From contig NZ_JAMTCF010000001.1 in NCBI RefSeq assembly GCF_024171695.1, forward strand, positions 50,786-114,785: DNA of 64,000 bases, read 5' to 3'. This DNA is from Actinosynnema pretiosum (GTDB lineage Bacteria > Actinomycetota > Actinomycetes > Mycobacteriales > Pseudonocardiaceae). Both the position numbers and the translations under genes were made by a program. Of this stretch, positions 51,401 through 59,777 are shown piece after piece (within the stretch, counting starts at the first letter, position 1; every line of letters begins with the position of its first letter). The notes beneath the pieces are model-generated. The model had not been told where the DNA came from, did not search any database, and saw only the letters and a list, made by a program, of their open reading frames with translations.

Positions 51401-51509
51401 CCGGCTGGTCGAACAGCTCGACCGCACGCCAGAACCCCAAAGCCCGCACCGAGACCGCCTCTCCCACAACCTGCTCCCCGCTCACCGTCGCACCGCGCTC
51501 GATCATCAC
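48441..51509 (-). CDS. Degenerate helicase-like protein with Gly/Pro-repeat C-terminal tail
   Basis: A 1022-residue protein. Residues ~330-720 resemble the central part of large superfamily-I helicase-like ATPases found in actinobacteria: WPLALTLVDRADRERFDEEL, a coiled coil (~400-480), FLVTPLISVTAESGARLL and GPDSLGWLLLDRAVPPARAV. Functional relatives carry a DEAGQ-type Walker B there and VGDPLQ next; here these read LLLDRAVP (~683-690) and VGDGEP (~707-712), and no Walker A is seen. Catalysis is therefore probably lost. Residues ~745-1022 are collagen-like Gly/Pro repeats (GTLNPGARVSGVPGPG, PAGPTPAGPAPAG). Possibly a structural or regulatory paralogue. Homology is from memory of the family. 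Confidence 0.72.
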   Translation of the reverse strand: MMIERGATVSGEQVVGEAVSVRALGFWRAVELFDQPELGEVERVRAGEPLPWDTEHPLARRELPSGTEWRHVVHVGIHPRGKALAVLAGAFGAPTPDADGDGALARFAVDDSGRALLGSAALSAAAWATGEVGLNGAAVLGRLTGFAQAQERFAAEFRATALGRLGHTELAACEDAAVRATGFSPADAEIGVTSTAVPRGTGAAWLPEPTSPFLAELDAAEPTAPALRDHLAGEPPEPGPADADAVHELVVGVLVRRARDLAELGHPREAFSGLRFRWLTADRAREVSAWRPELAGGGVLAVSADETTARAAGAAVRPAPAAADGATGHDWPLALTLVDRADRERFDEELWTGGAGLLDLLKTWEDNGPRRPWSDAVAAFRAARLLVDDLHARRAAASRAVDREPVLREELDRARAGLTAAIARLAEVRAHRDRLAAVERAAVDAHAELEQEAARQFTAIEHQVWGWNEELERRKGEHREHRKLRPALWKRVAKQDSDQHLWSWRDTWLSDRVKLAEAELKRLHATPPPQAPPPPPRTPGLDAAEQAVRAAVLAQADHEWVISERTAELARVEELLPVAAELFAGRERAEPWTDPEWTAARDALLLAALELHREFLGHEARAVRRNLQAVADLIAGESSPEMPDGAVGEAWRTLFLVTPLISVTAESGARLLAGAGPDSLGWLLLDRAVPPARAVGALRRARRVLAVGDGEPGTTPVERLLGPRWAALEAAAAAAAAAASAAPAHGGAGNPAPGTGFGGPGGGPGGGLPGTGMPGAGAAGSGLSGTWMTGAGAPGGGVPNSGTFSPAVPNPGPGGPNRGTLNPGARVSGVPGPGTLNPGARVSGAPGPGTLSPGARVPGASFPGALNPGSRVSGVPGGPVPAGPPPGGAMFGGPTPAGPVASGSTPAGPAPAGPVPPGSLPAGSIPAGSIPVRPNPASPTPAGPAPAGPTPAGPTPDHDIPAGPATVRHIPASPIPASPTPTGPTPADPVPGGDPRGSSEERPDDPDPGFSGRDLFGGGPGA

Positions 51510-51651
51510 ACAGGTGCCGGGGAAAGGGGTGTCGGCGCGCTCCCCGGCCTCGGGGGCCCGGCCGGTGCCCGCGATCAGGACGCGGTGGGGGCGCGGCTAC
51601 TGTCTGCGCCTGCGGTGCGACGCACCACAACGCTGCGGAGGCGATGCCCGG

Positions 51652-51996
51652 ATGATCCCGCTGCTGTTCCTGAACGCCGTCACGGCGGTGGTCGGCGTCG
51701 TGTTCGCGGCGGTGGCGGCGGTGCACCCGGCGTCGCTGAGCTACAGCCAGTCGCCGGATCGCGGGGAGCGCTTCTACGCGTTGCTGCACGCCGCGAAGGC
51801 GATCCCGCTGGGCTTGCTGGCGGCGAGCCTGCCGCTGGCGCTGCCGGGGCAGGCGACGATGTTCTGCCTGCTGGCGGCGGCGCTGTCGCAGGCGGTGGAC
51901 GCGGCGATCGGCTGGTCTCGGGGGTCGTGGGGGATGACGGCGGTGGGGGCGGCGTCCGCGGTGGTGCACGGCGTGACCGCGGCGGCGGTGGCCTGA
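51652..51996 (+). CDS. Small integral membrane protein
   Basis: A 114-residue protein with about four hydrophobic helices (FLNAVTAVVGVVFAAVAAVH, LGLLAASLPLALPG, MFCLLAAALSQAVDAAIG, a C-terminal Ala/Val helix) and a short polar loop after the first helix. It resembles uncharacterised DoxX-like or DUF4267-type four-helix proteins, but the match is weak. ATG at 51652 follows GGAGG at good distance. TACTGT at 51598-51603 is a possible -10. Function unknown. Confidence 0.75.
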   Translation: MIPLLFLNAVTAVVGVVFAAVAAVHPASLSYSQSPDRGERFYALLHAAKAIPLGLLAASLPLALPGQATMFCLLAAALSQAVDAAIGWSRGSWGMTAVGAASAVVHGVTAAAVA

Positions 51997-52005
51997 CCTG
52001 GTGAG

Positions 52006-52046
52006 GGGCGCCGTCCCGCGCCGGGAGCCGCCTGGTCACGGCGCCC
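52006..52046. terminator. Terminator-like inverted repeat between convergent genes
   Basis: GGGCGCCGT (52006-52014) pairs with ACGGCGCCC (52038-52046). A second ACGGCGCCC copy follows at 52055-52063. It lies between convergent stops at 51996 and 52053. Confidence 0.6.
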
Positions 52047-52052
52047 GCCTGG

Positions 52053-52685
52053 CTACGGCGCCCGCCACAGCGTGACCCGCAGGCCGACCGTGGGGCTGAA
52101 CGGCCGGTCCGGCCCGAACCCGGTGACCTCCAGCAGCGCCACCGCGCCCTCGCCGGTCAGCGCGCACAGCCGCGTGCCGACCTCGACCGGGGTGCCCGGC
52201 CCGGTCGGCTGGTGCCGGGCCATCGGGGCGGCGGCCGCGGCGGCGCGGCACTGCTCGGGGGTGGTGGCCTCGCCCGCGAAGCCGACGGCGGCCCGCTCGT
52301 CGGTGATCGAGGTGCTGAACCTGCCCCTGGAGTCGTAGCTGAACTCGGCGGCGTCCTCCACATCAGGGGGCGCGGGGGACCCCGCCGAGCGCACCGAGCG
52401 CTCGTCGAGGTCCACGAACGCCTGGACGCCCAGCGCGCCCTCGGGCAGCGTGAGGACGGCGTCCCGGTACACCTCCGCAGGTCCTGGGGGAGCGGTGGTC
52501 GTGGCGGATGCGCCGGACGTGCCGGTCGGGCTCGGCGCGCTCGTCCCGGCGGGCGCGCCGCTGCTCGGTCCCTCCTCGGCGGGCGAGCGCGGCAGCAGCC
52601 ACGCGGCCAGCGCCACCACGAGCCCGACGACGGCGAGCGCGGCACTGGCCACCCCCGCCACCGCGCCGCTCTTCTGCCAGTCCAC
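52053..52685 (-). CDS. Single-pass membrane-anchored unknown protein
   Basis: A 210-residue protein. A short cytoplasmic MDWQKSGAVAG is followed by one membrane helix (ASAALAVVGLVVALAAWLL), then a Ser/Thr/Pro/Ala linker (~35-70) and an extracytoplasmic domain containing FVDLDERSVRS, EFSYDSRGRFSTS and LCALTGEGAVALLEVTGFG. GTG at 52685 has GGGAGGG 6 nt upstream. The anchor-linker-domain layout and uncharacterised beta-rich domain are common in actinobacterial surface proteins. No specific family recognised. Confidence 0.75.
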   Translation of the reverse strand: MDWQKSGAVAGVASAALAVVGLVVALAAWLLPRSPAEEGPSSGAPAGTSAPSPTGTSGASATTTAPPGPAEVYRDAVLTLPEGALGVQAFVDLDERSVRSAGSPAPPDVEDAAEFSYDSRGRFSTSITDERAAVGFAGEATTPEQCRAAAAAAPMARHQPTGPGTPVEVGTRLCALTGEGAVALLEVTGFGPDRPFSPTVGLRVTLWRAP

Positions 52686-53884
52686 GGCACCCTCCCCCAG
52701 GGCCTTCGTCCTCGGGCCCTCCGCCTGCCATTGTGCCGGGCGAAGGCCCCGCAGCACCCCGGTTTTCCCGTTCCCGGCGGCGGGGTCGAGGCGCGGGACG
52801 GGGTGGTGCGGCGCGGGGCGCCCCGCGCCGCGGCGGGCGCGCGTGGTGCGAGTCGCTCGGGTGGTGCGGGTGGTGCGCGCACGAGCGGCGCGCCGTGGTC
52901 CCGCCGAGCGGAACCCCTTGCCTGGCTCGGGAGTCCGCCACGAGCGGCTGCGCGGCGAGGGACTCCGCGTGGAGCGCCACGGGAGGCGGTGCACGATCCG
53001 GTGGTCCAGCCAGCCGGACGGCGGCGTCGCCCCACCGGCCGCCGACGACGTCGCGCGAGGTGGGACCTGCTCCGCCGGTGGTCGACGCGCGGGTCCCCCG
53101 GAGGATCGGCAGGTCCCGCGCTCGGGGGCGGACGAGCAGCCGAGGCGGACGCCCGGCGGCCCCGGTGCGGCGCGGTGGGCACGGCCTGCGACGCCGCCTC
53201 CCGCCAGGGGGAGGGCTCCCGCCGCCGCGACGCGGCGATCCCGGACAGCCTCGGCACGAGGGCTTCGGCGAGCAGCGGCGGGCACAGCAGGCAGAGCGAG
53301 CAGAGCGGGCACAGCAGGCAGCGGCGGGCAAGGTGGGAAAACGAGGAGCGGCAGGGGGATCCGCAGGCGCCCGGCGTCGTGGGCGGAGAGGGCGTTGAAC
53401 GCCGTACGCGGCGCGTGGTGGCCGTGCCGCCGCTCCGGCGGCCCGGCGGCCCTCGCCTCCGGAGGGGCAGCCGCTCGGCGGGAGGTCTGGGCGAAGGGCG
53501 CGGCGGCAGGTGGACGTCAGGGGCAGGTGGACGCCAGGGGCGCGGGGTCACGCGCCGCTTCGGGGGAGGGCGGCGCGATCAGCGCACCGGGCGGGAGCGG
53601 CGGGGAGTCCGCTGGGACCGGGGCGCCGGGCCGCGCACGGGCGCCGCGCCGCGAGACCGCGAAACGGCGGGGCCGGGCGGCCGTCCGCTCGTGCGTACGG
53701 GTGAGCCGGGCCGCGCAACCGGACGCGGGACCTGCGGGTGGGATAGCGTGCCGAAGTCCCCCGCCGGAGCGCCCAGAACCCGCTCTCACGTCGGAGCAAA
53801 CCCTTGTGAGCAGGCGAGTTCCTCCGGTGTTCGCGCCCCTGCGCGACCGGTTGGGCGACGCCTGCCGGAGCAGGAGTCGGCACC
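52686..53884. other. 1.2-kb stretch with no credible gene
   Basis: All six frames carry long open stretches, but these are Arg/Pro/Ala/Ser-rich without family features or consistent third-position bias. A small internal direct repeat is present (CGGGCACAGCAGGCAG at 53279-53294 and 53306-53321). This is the largest apparent gene-free interval in the window and may be decayed sequence or hold an RNA. Confidence 0.55.
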
Positions 53885-54352
53885 ATGGCGACACCGGGCG
53901 AGAACGGGTACTGCTGCCTCCACCGAGGCGCCCACCACGATTTCCGCAGCGGCCCCGGCCACGATCTGCCCCACCACGCGCGTCCGCGGGCCGAAGCGGG
54001 TCCCCGCGCCGCCTCGGGCACGGTGACGGCGGCCCTGCGGCACCACGGGCGGACCCCCGTGCTGCACGTGGCGGGCGAGATCGACCAGCTGAGCGCGCCC
54101 GTGCTGCGCGGCGCGCTCGACCTGGCGCTGAAGCACCGGCCGCCGGTGCTGGTGGTGGACCTCGGCGAGGTCCGGCTGCTGGCCGTCGCGGGCCTGGCCG
54201 CGCTGACCGCCGCCTACCTGCGGGCGGGCGGGCGGACGCGCCTGCTGGTCGTGGCGGGCCACCGCGCCGTGCTGCGACCGCTGCGGATCGCCGCGCTCGA
54301 CCGGCTGGTCGAGGTGCGCCACTGCCTGGGCGAGGCCCTGGGGACGCTGTGA
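53885..54352 (+). CDS. STAS-domain protein lacking the phosphorylatable serine
   Basis: A 155-residue anti-sigma-factor-antagonist-like protein. A ~45-residue His/Arg/Pro-rich N-terminus precedes the STAS fold (TPVLHVAGEIDQLSAPVLRG, VLVVDLGEVRLLAVAGLAAL). In canonical SpoIIAA/RsbV-type proteins the loop reads D-S-S-G, with the second Ser phosphorylated by an anti-sigma kinase; here it is A100-V101-A102-G103, so phospho-switching is not possible by that route. Three GAF-ANTAR genes follow on the same strand. It may act as a constitutive binder or partner of a stressosome-like complex. Confidence 0.8.
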   Translation: MATPGENGYCCLHRGAHHDFRSGPGHDLPHHARPRAEAGPRAASGTVTAALRHHGRTPVLHVAGEIDQLSAPVLRGALDLALKHRPPVLVVDLGEVRLLAVAGLAALTAAYLRAGGRTRLLVVAGHRAVLRPLRIAALDRLVEVRHCLGEALGTL

Positions 54353-54446
54353 CCTGGCCACCGGCCGCGCCCCCCACCGCGCGCGGCCCGCTCGGGCGAA
54401 GGCCTAGGCTGACCTGGTTGCCCACGAGGGCTGGCTCGGAGGACTG

Positions 54447-55166
54447 ATGGCGGAGAACCGGCGACGGCGGCTGCAGGCACTGCTGGCCGCCGACCTCGCC
54501 GAGCGCCCCGAATCGGTCGTCAAGCTGGCCTGCGAGCGCTGCGTGCTGGAGCTGGGCGTGTCCGGGGCGGGAGCCACGGTCCTGAGCGCCGCGCCCGGTC
54601 ACGGGCTGCCCAGCCGGGGCCTGGTGTGCGCGACGAACGAGGTGAGCTCGGGTCTGGAGGACCTGCAGCTCGTCGTCGGCGAGGGCCCGTGCCTGGACGC
54701 CTTCGCCTCCGGCGGGCCGGTCCTGATCTCGGACCTGTCCGCCGAGATGGAGCGCTGGCCCGCGTTCACCCCCGCGGCGCGCGGGCTGGGCGCCGCCGCG
54801 GTGTTCTCGTTCCCGCTCCAGATCGGCGTGGCCAGGGTGGGGTCGCTGGACCTCTACCGCGACACGCCCGGCCCGCTCACCAGGACGGAGCTGACGGACG
54901 CGCTGATCCTGAGCGACCTGGCGACGCTGGGCGTCGTGGCGGAGCTGGACGGGCACAGCACGGCCGACCTGAGCTGGTTGGCGGATCCCCACATCCAGGT
55001 GCACCAGGCGACCGGCATGGTGCAGGCGCAGCTGGACTCCACGACCGATGTCGCGCTGCTGCGCCTGCGCGGGTACGCCTTCACCCACGACGTGCCACTG
55101 GCCGAGGTGGCCCGGCGGGTAGTGGCGCGCGAGCTGCGCTTCACCGCCGACGAGGGCGGGCACTGA
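54447..55166 (+). CDS. GAF-ANTAR regulator 1
   Basis: A 239-residue protein with an N-terminal GAF sensor (~20-165, including VVGEGPCLDAFASGGPVLIS and the FSFPLQIGVARVGSLDLY strand pair) and a C-terminal ANTAR RNA-binding three-helix domain (~180-230, IQVHQATGMVQAQLDSTTDV then EVARRVVAREL). ANTAR proteins bind dual-hexaloop RNA hairpins to prevent termination. This ANTAR is more divergent than those of the next two genes. ATG at 54447, 94 bp after the STAS gene; the next gene may start at TGATG overlapping its stop. Confidence 0.85.
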   Translation: MAENRRRRLQALLAADLAERPESVVKLACERCVLELGVSGAGATVLSAAPGHGLPSRGLVCATNEVSSGLEDLQLVVGEGPCLDAFASGGPVLISDLSAEMERWPAFTPAARGLGAAAVFSFPLQIGVARVGSLDLYRDTPGPLTRTELTDALILSDLATLGVVAELDGHSTADLSWLADPHIQVHQATGMVQAQLDSTTDVALLRLRGYAFTHDVPLAEVARRVVARELRFTADEGGH

Positions 55167-55192
55167 TGCGACATGAGGGAAAGGCCGAGCCG

Positions 55193-55942
55193 ATGAGCAG
55201 TGCCCGTGACCAACAGCTGGCTGACACCTTCGTGTCACTGGCCGACACGCTGGTCGCCGACTTCGACGTGCTCGACTTCCTCGGCATGTTGACCGAACGG
55301 GCGGTGGACCTGCTCGGCGTGGACGCGGCCGGGGTCATCCTGTCCGACCAGCGCGGCGGGTGGCGGCCCGCCGCCGGGTCGTCCGAGCACGCCGCGCTCG
55401 TGGAGGTGTTCGCCGCGCAGACCCTGCAGGGACCGTGCCTGGACTGCGTGCGCAGCGGGACCCCGGTGTCCAGCGCCGACCTGGCGGGCGAGCACGAGCG
55501 GTGGCCGGAGTTCGGGCCCGCCGCGGTGAGCGCGGGGTTCCGGGCGGCGTGCGCGCTGCCGATGCGGCTGCGCGACGAGGTGATCGGCGCGCTGACCCTG
55601 CTCAACACCGCCCCGGTGGCGATCGGCGGGGCGACCATCGCGCTGGGGCAGGCGCTCGCCGACGTGGCCACCATCGGTATCCTCCAACAGCGCACGGCCC
55701 GGCAGTACGACCTGGTGTCGGAACAACTGCAGGCCACGCTGCACCACCGCACCGTCGTCGAGCAGGCCAAGGGCGTCCTGGCCGAAGTCGGTGGTCTGGA
55801 CATGCACGAGGCGTTCCTGGCACTGCGGCGCTACGCCCGCGCGCACCACCTGAGGCTGTCGGAGGTGGCGCGAGGCGTTGCGGCGGGCGAGTTGGCAGCG
55901 AACGGCCTGCTGTCCGAGCGAAGTGACTCGCCCCGGCCGTGA
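55193..55942 (+). CDS. GAF-ANTAR regulator 2
   Basis: A 249-residue GAF-ANTAR protein. The GAF domain starts FVSLADTLVADFDVLDFLGM and contains QGPCLDCVRSGTPVSSADLA, with a Cys-x-x-Cys pair that could sense redox or metal. GQALADVATIGILQQR links to the ANTAR domain (VVEQAKGVLAEVGGLDMHEA to RLSEVARGVAAG). ATG 55193 is preferred because AAAGG lies 8 nt upstream; an in-frame ATG at 55166 overlapping the previous stop is the alternative. Close paralogue of the next gene. Confidence 0.85.
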   Translation: MSSARDQQLADTFVSLADTLVADFDVLDFLGMLTERAVDLLGVDAAGVILSDQRGGWRPAAGSSEHAALVEVFAAQTLQGPCLDCVRSGTPVSSADLAGEHERWPEFGPAAVSAGFRAACALPMRLRDEVIGALTLLNTAPVAIGGATIALGQALADVATIGILQQRTARQYDLVSEQLQATLHHRTVVEQAKGVLAEVGGLDMHEAFLALRRYARAHHLRLSEVARGVAAGELAANGLLSERSDSPRP

Positions 55943-55983
55943 CCCCGCGGGGGCACCCATCCCGGCAACCGGAGGGCCCCGAC

Positions 55984-56766
55984 ATGGTGATCACCCCGCA
56001 GGAAAGCGCCCCGCAGGAGCGCGCCGAAGCAGCGAGCGACCGGGAAGTGCGGGTGGCGCGCGCGTTCGTGCGCCTGGCCGACACGCTCGTCGCGGACTTC
56101 GACGTCGCCGAGTTCCTCCACATGCTCACCGAGCAGTGCGTCGAACTGCTCGACTCGACGGCCGCAGGCGTGGTGCTGGTCGACCGGTGGTCGGTGCCGC
56201 ACGTGACCGCGAGCTCGTCGCAGGAGGCAGAGCTGCTGGAGCTGTTCGCCGTGCAGGCCGACGACGGCCCCTGCATCGACTGCGTCCGCTCCCAGACCCC
56301 CGTCTCCTGCCCCGACCTGCGCGAGGCCACCACCCGCTGGCCCCGCTTCACCGCGGCAGCCCACGAATGCGGCTTCCGCTCCGCCCACGCCCTGCCCCTG
56401 CGCCTGCGCGAACACGCCGTAGGCGCAATCACCCTGCTCAACACCCAACCCGGCGACCTGAGCCAGGACGTGCTCCAACTCGGCCAGGCCCTCGCCGACG
56501 TCGCCACCATCGGCATCCTGCAACAACGCGCCATCGAGCACGCCGACCAGCTCAGCGGACAACTCCAGACGGCGCTCGGCAGCAGGATCGTGATCGAGCA
56601 GGCCAAGGGAATACTGGCGGTCTGGGGCGAGATCCCGCTCGACGTGGCGTTCAGCAGGCTGCGCGGCTACGCGCGCGCGCACCACCACCGCCTCACCGAC
56701 CTGGCCCACGCCGTCACCACCGGCGTGGCCGACAGGGCTGCGATCCTCGCCCACCGGGCGCGCTGA
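55984..56766 (+). CDS. GAF-ANTAR regulator 3
   Basis: A 260-residue GAF-ANTAR protein. FVRLADTLVADFDVAEFLHM opens the GAF domain, DDGPCIDCVRSQTPVSCPDL repeats the Cys-x-x-Cys feature, and ALADVATIGILQQRAIEHAD precedes the ANTAR domain (VIEQAKGILAVWGEIPLDVA to LTDLAHAVTTG). ATG 55984 has GGAGGG upstream. Bases 56057-56151 are identical to the last 95 bp of the window, inside a fourth GAF-ANTAR gene. Likely acts on structured leader RNAs of stress genes. Confidence 0.87.
   Translation: MVITPQESAPQERAEAASDREVRVARAFVRLADTLVADFDVAEFLHMLTEQCVELLDSTAAGVVLVDRWSVPHVTASSSQEAELLELFAVQADDGPCIDCVRSQTPVSCPDLREATTRWPRFTAAAHECGFRSAHALPLRLREHAVGAITLLNTQPGDLSQDVLQLGQALADVATIGILQQRAIEHADQLSGQLQTALGSRIVIEQAKGILAVWGEIPLDVAFSRLRGYARAHHHRLTDLAHAVTTGVADRAAILAHRAR
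56057..56151 (+). repeat. 95-bp exact repeat, copy in GAF-ANTAR gene 3
   Basis: Identical base for base to 63906-64000 and reaching the window edge, so the true repeat may be longer. It covers the start of the GAF domain in both genes and sits in the same reading frame. The sequences to its left differ, indicating gene conversion or a partial recent duplication. Confidence 0.95.
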
Positions 56767-57369
56767 CCGCACCGGGCCGCGTGCCCGCGGGTGATCGCGC
56801 CGCCCTCGTCCAGGCGTGGGCGGCGCGCGCCCGAGCGGCCGGGGCGGGTTCCCGGCGCGGAGGGCGGACGAGCCCGCGCGGTGCGGCGGGGACACCGGCG
56901 GTGGGCGCCTGAGCGCGGGGTTGGGCCGAACAGGCGCCGTTCCTGTACAGCCCACCGGGCGGCTGCTAGAACAGGACCGGGGTTCCCCGTCGTGATCCGG
57001 AGCGGATCGGCCGGGCGCCCCCGGCGACACCGCTGTCCCCGACCCCGACAGCCGAATCCCAGCAGGCATCGGCGTGGATCGGGGTTTTTTCTTGCTCCTG
57101 CATCGCCCAGCGGCGGCACGCTCCCTACCGGCCCCGGTGTTCCGCAGATCCGGCGGAGCGCCTTCGGACGCGGTCCACCCCGCGCGGCTCGTGCGCGGGG
57201 TGGCCGCTGCCGGGCTGGCGGGCGGGCGCCGCACCGCGCCGACCGCCTCCGGGGCGCGTCGCCACCCGGCACCGCAGGCGCAGCCCGGTCCCCCGCGCCC
57301 GAACGCCCGGCGCGCGGGCCACTCGGCGTGCCCGCCTCCGGTGCTCTCGGCACAACCCCAGGAGCACAC
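56767..57369 (+). other. Intergenic region between GAF-ANTAR 3 and a glycosyltransferase
   Basis: About 600 bp with no confident gene. It contains a T-run terminator-like hairpin at 57043-57090 and, after it, an open frame (57074-57373) of good third-position GC that ends in an ATGA overlap with the glycosyltransferase. I do not accept the latter as a gene because its GTG lies inside the hairpin and the product lacks recognisable features. Confidence 0.5.
57043..57090 (+). terminator. Intrinsic terminator or attenuator with T6 run
   Basis: CCCCGA (57043-57048) pairs with TCGGGG (57079-57084) and inner GCCGA (57051-57055) with TCGGC (57069-57073), followed by TTTTTT (57085-57090). A U-run terminator is rare at this GC content. 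It lies ~280 bp upstream of the glycosyltransferase and immediately downstream of ANTAR regulator genes, so it could be an ANTAR-controlled leader. Confidence 0.65.
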
Positions 57370-58533
57370 ATGAAGATCGCCATGGTGGCGCTGCACACAG
57401 GGCCGCCCGCGGAGCTCGACGAGGCGGCGAGCAGGCGGGTGGCGCACGTGGCCGAACTGTCCTCCTCGCTGACCGCGCTGGGACACGAGATCACCGTCTA
57501 CACCGGCGGCAGATCGATCGGCGCGGCCGTGTCCACGCGCACGCCGGAGGGGTACCAGGTGGTCCACCTGCCCTCGGGCGCGCGCGGCGGGAAGGCCGGA
57601 CGCCTGAAGGGCGCGGGCGACTTCCTGCACGGCCGGTGGCGGGCCGCGCCACCCGATCTCGTCCACGCCCACCAGTGGCCGTCGGGGCTGGTCGCGCTGC
57701 ACGCGGCCGTCCCGCTCGACCTGCCCGTCGTGCAGAACTTCCACTCGCAGTCGAGCGACCACCTCTCCGACCACGTGGCCGCCCAGCGGGTGATCGGCCA
57801 CGAGGCGACCCGGATCGTGGCCACCAGCGCCTCCGAGGTCGCGCGCCTGATCAAGGCGGGCGTGCGGCGGACGAAGATCACCGTCGTGCCGTACGGGGTG
57901 GACCTGTCCCGGTTCGGCCCCAGGGGGCCCAGGGAGGGGCGGGACCTGCCGCACCGGATCCTCGCGGTCGGCGTGGGGCGTCCCGCCGACGGGGTGGGCG
58001 ATCTGGTCGTCGCGCTGCGGGGCGTCCCGAACACCGAGCTGGTCGTGGTGGGGGACCCCGCCGTCTCCGCCGCGTCGTCGTCGTGGGCGCAGCGGCTGGT
58101 GAACCACGCGCGGGTGCACGGCGTCGTGAACCGGGTGCGGCTGGTGGGGTGCGTGCCGCGCGCGGCGATGGCCAGCCTGCTGCGCTCGGCCGACGTCGTG
58201 GTGTGCGCCGCCCGCAGCGAGCCGTCCGGGATCGTGGCGCTGGAGGCGATGGCGTGCGGGGTGGCCGTGGTCGCCACGTCGGTCGGGGTGCTGCCGGAGG
58301 TCGTGCTTGACCGGGTGACCGGGGTGCTGGTGCCGCCGCGCTCCCCCGCCGCGCTGGCGAGGGCGCTGCGGGAACTGCTGGGCAACAAGGTCAGGCTCAA
58401 CTCGTACGGGGTCGCGGGCTACGACCGGGTTCTGGCCCGCTACAGCACGGAGCTGCTCGCGGACGAGGTGACCAGGCTCTACCAGCGGGCGGTCGCGGCG
58501 AGCTCCGGGCGGGACGTGGGGGCGCGCGCCTGA
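57370..58533 (+). CDS. GT4-family glycosyltransferase
   Basis: A 387-residue GT-B enzyme. The acceptor domain begins MKIAMVALHTGPPAELDEAA with a DLVHAHQWPSGLVALHAA segment. KITVVPYGVDLSRFGP marks the donor-domain entry, and the E-x7-E element is RSEPSGIVALEAMACG followed by VVATSVGVLPEVV. ATG at 57370 follows AGGAGCAC. It resembles MshA/SqdX-like or PimB-type transferases in outline. It stands alone between regulatory genes and a P450 remnant; substrate unknown. A possible leader terminator lies upstream. Confidence 0.87.
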   Translation: MKIAMVALHTGPPAELDEAASRRVAHVAELSSSLTALGHEITVYTGGRSIGAAVSTRTPEGYQVVHLPSGARGGKAGRLKGAGDFLHGRWRAAPPDLVHAHQWPSGLVALHAAVPLDLPVVQNFHSQSSDHLSDHVAAQRVIGHEATRIVATSASEVARLIKAGVRRTKITVVPYGVDLSRFGPRGPREGRDLPHRILAVGVGRPADGVGDLVVALRGVPNTELVVVGDPAVSAASSSWAQRLVNHARVHGVVNRVRLVGCVPRAAMASLLRSADVVVCAARSEPSGIVALEAMACGVAVVATSVGVLPEVVLDRVTGVLVPPRSPAALARALRELLGNKVRLNSYGVAGYDRVLARYSTELLADEVTRLYQRAVAASSGRDVGARA

Positions 58534-59358
<825 letters not shown>

Positions 59359-59777
59359 GGGCTGACGGGCAGACGGCGCCCGGCCAGTGCCGCGGACCGG
59401 GCAGCGGTCGTGCGGGCGCAGGCGCGCGCGGCGGGCCGTGGACGGCGCCTGCGCCGGGGCGGTGGCCGTTGCCGCAGTACGCGGTCAGCGAGCGGCGGGG
59501 CGGCGTCGGCGGCTCGTGTTGACGCGGACTCGTCTGCGCCACAGCGGTCCCCGGACCACCGGGCCACCGGACGGCGTCGCGGGCGCGCCCTCCGGCGAGG
59601 GCTGCCGCTCCGGCGGGCCCTCCCGGCGCGGCTCAGCCTGCTCGACATCCGGGCTCTGCGGCCCCCGTGAGGCCGGCAGGCCCCACGTGGCCCGCCCGTC
59701 CGCGTCAGACAGGGCTGGGCCGTCCGGCGCGGGCGGGTGGTGCGGCGGAGCCTGCGCGGGCGAGGAGGCCGGGCGCG
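59359..59777. other. Gap between P450 remnant and DUF5994-type gene
   Basis: About 420 bp with open frames of low-complexity Arg/Gly/Pro composition but no recognisable gene. It probably contains the 3' remains of the P450 locus and the terminator region of the minus-strand Asp23 operon. Confidence 0.45.

Noticed and set aside
53700..53790. Possible tRNA or tRNA remnant suggested by local stem-like sequence
   Set aside because: No TTC-containing T-arm or consistent cloverleaf could be drawn on either strand.
57074..57373. Small 99-codon frame ending in an ATGA overlap with the GT4 gene
   Set aside because: Third-position GC is high over its later part, but the GTG start is inside the terminator-like hairpin, the first codons are atypical and the product is an Arg/Ala/Pro string. 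Ribosome profiling would decide.
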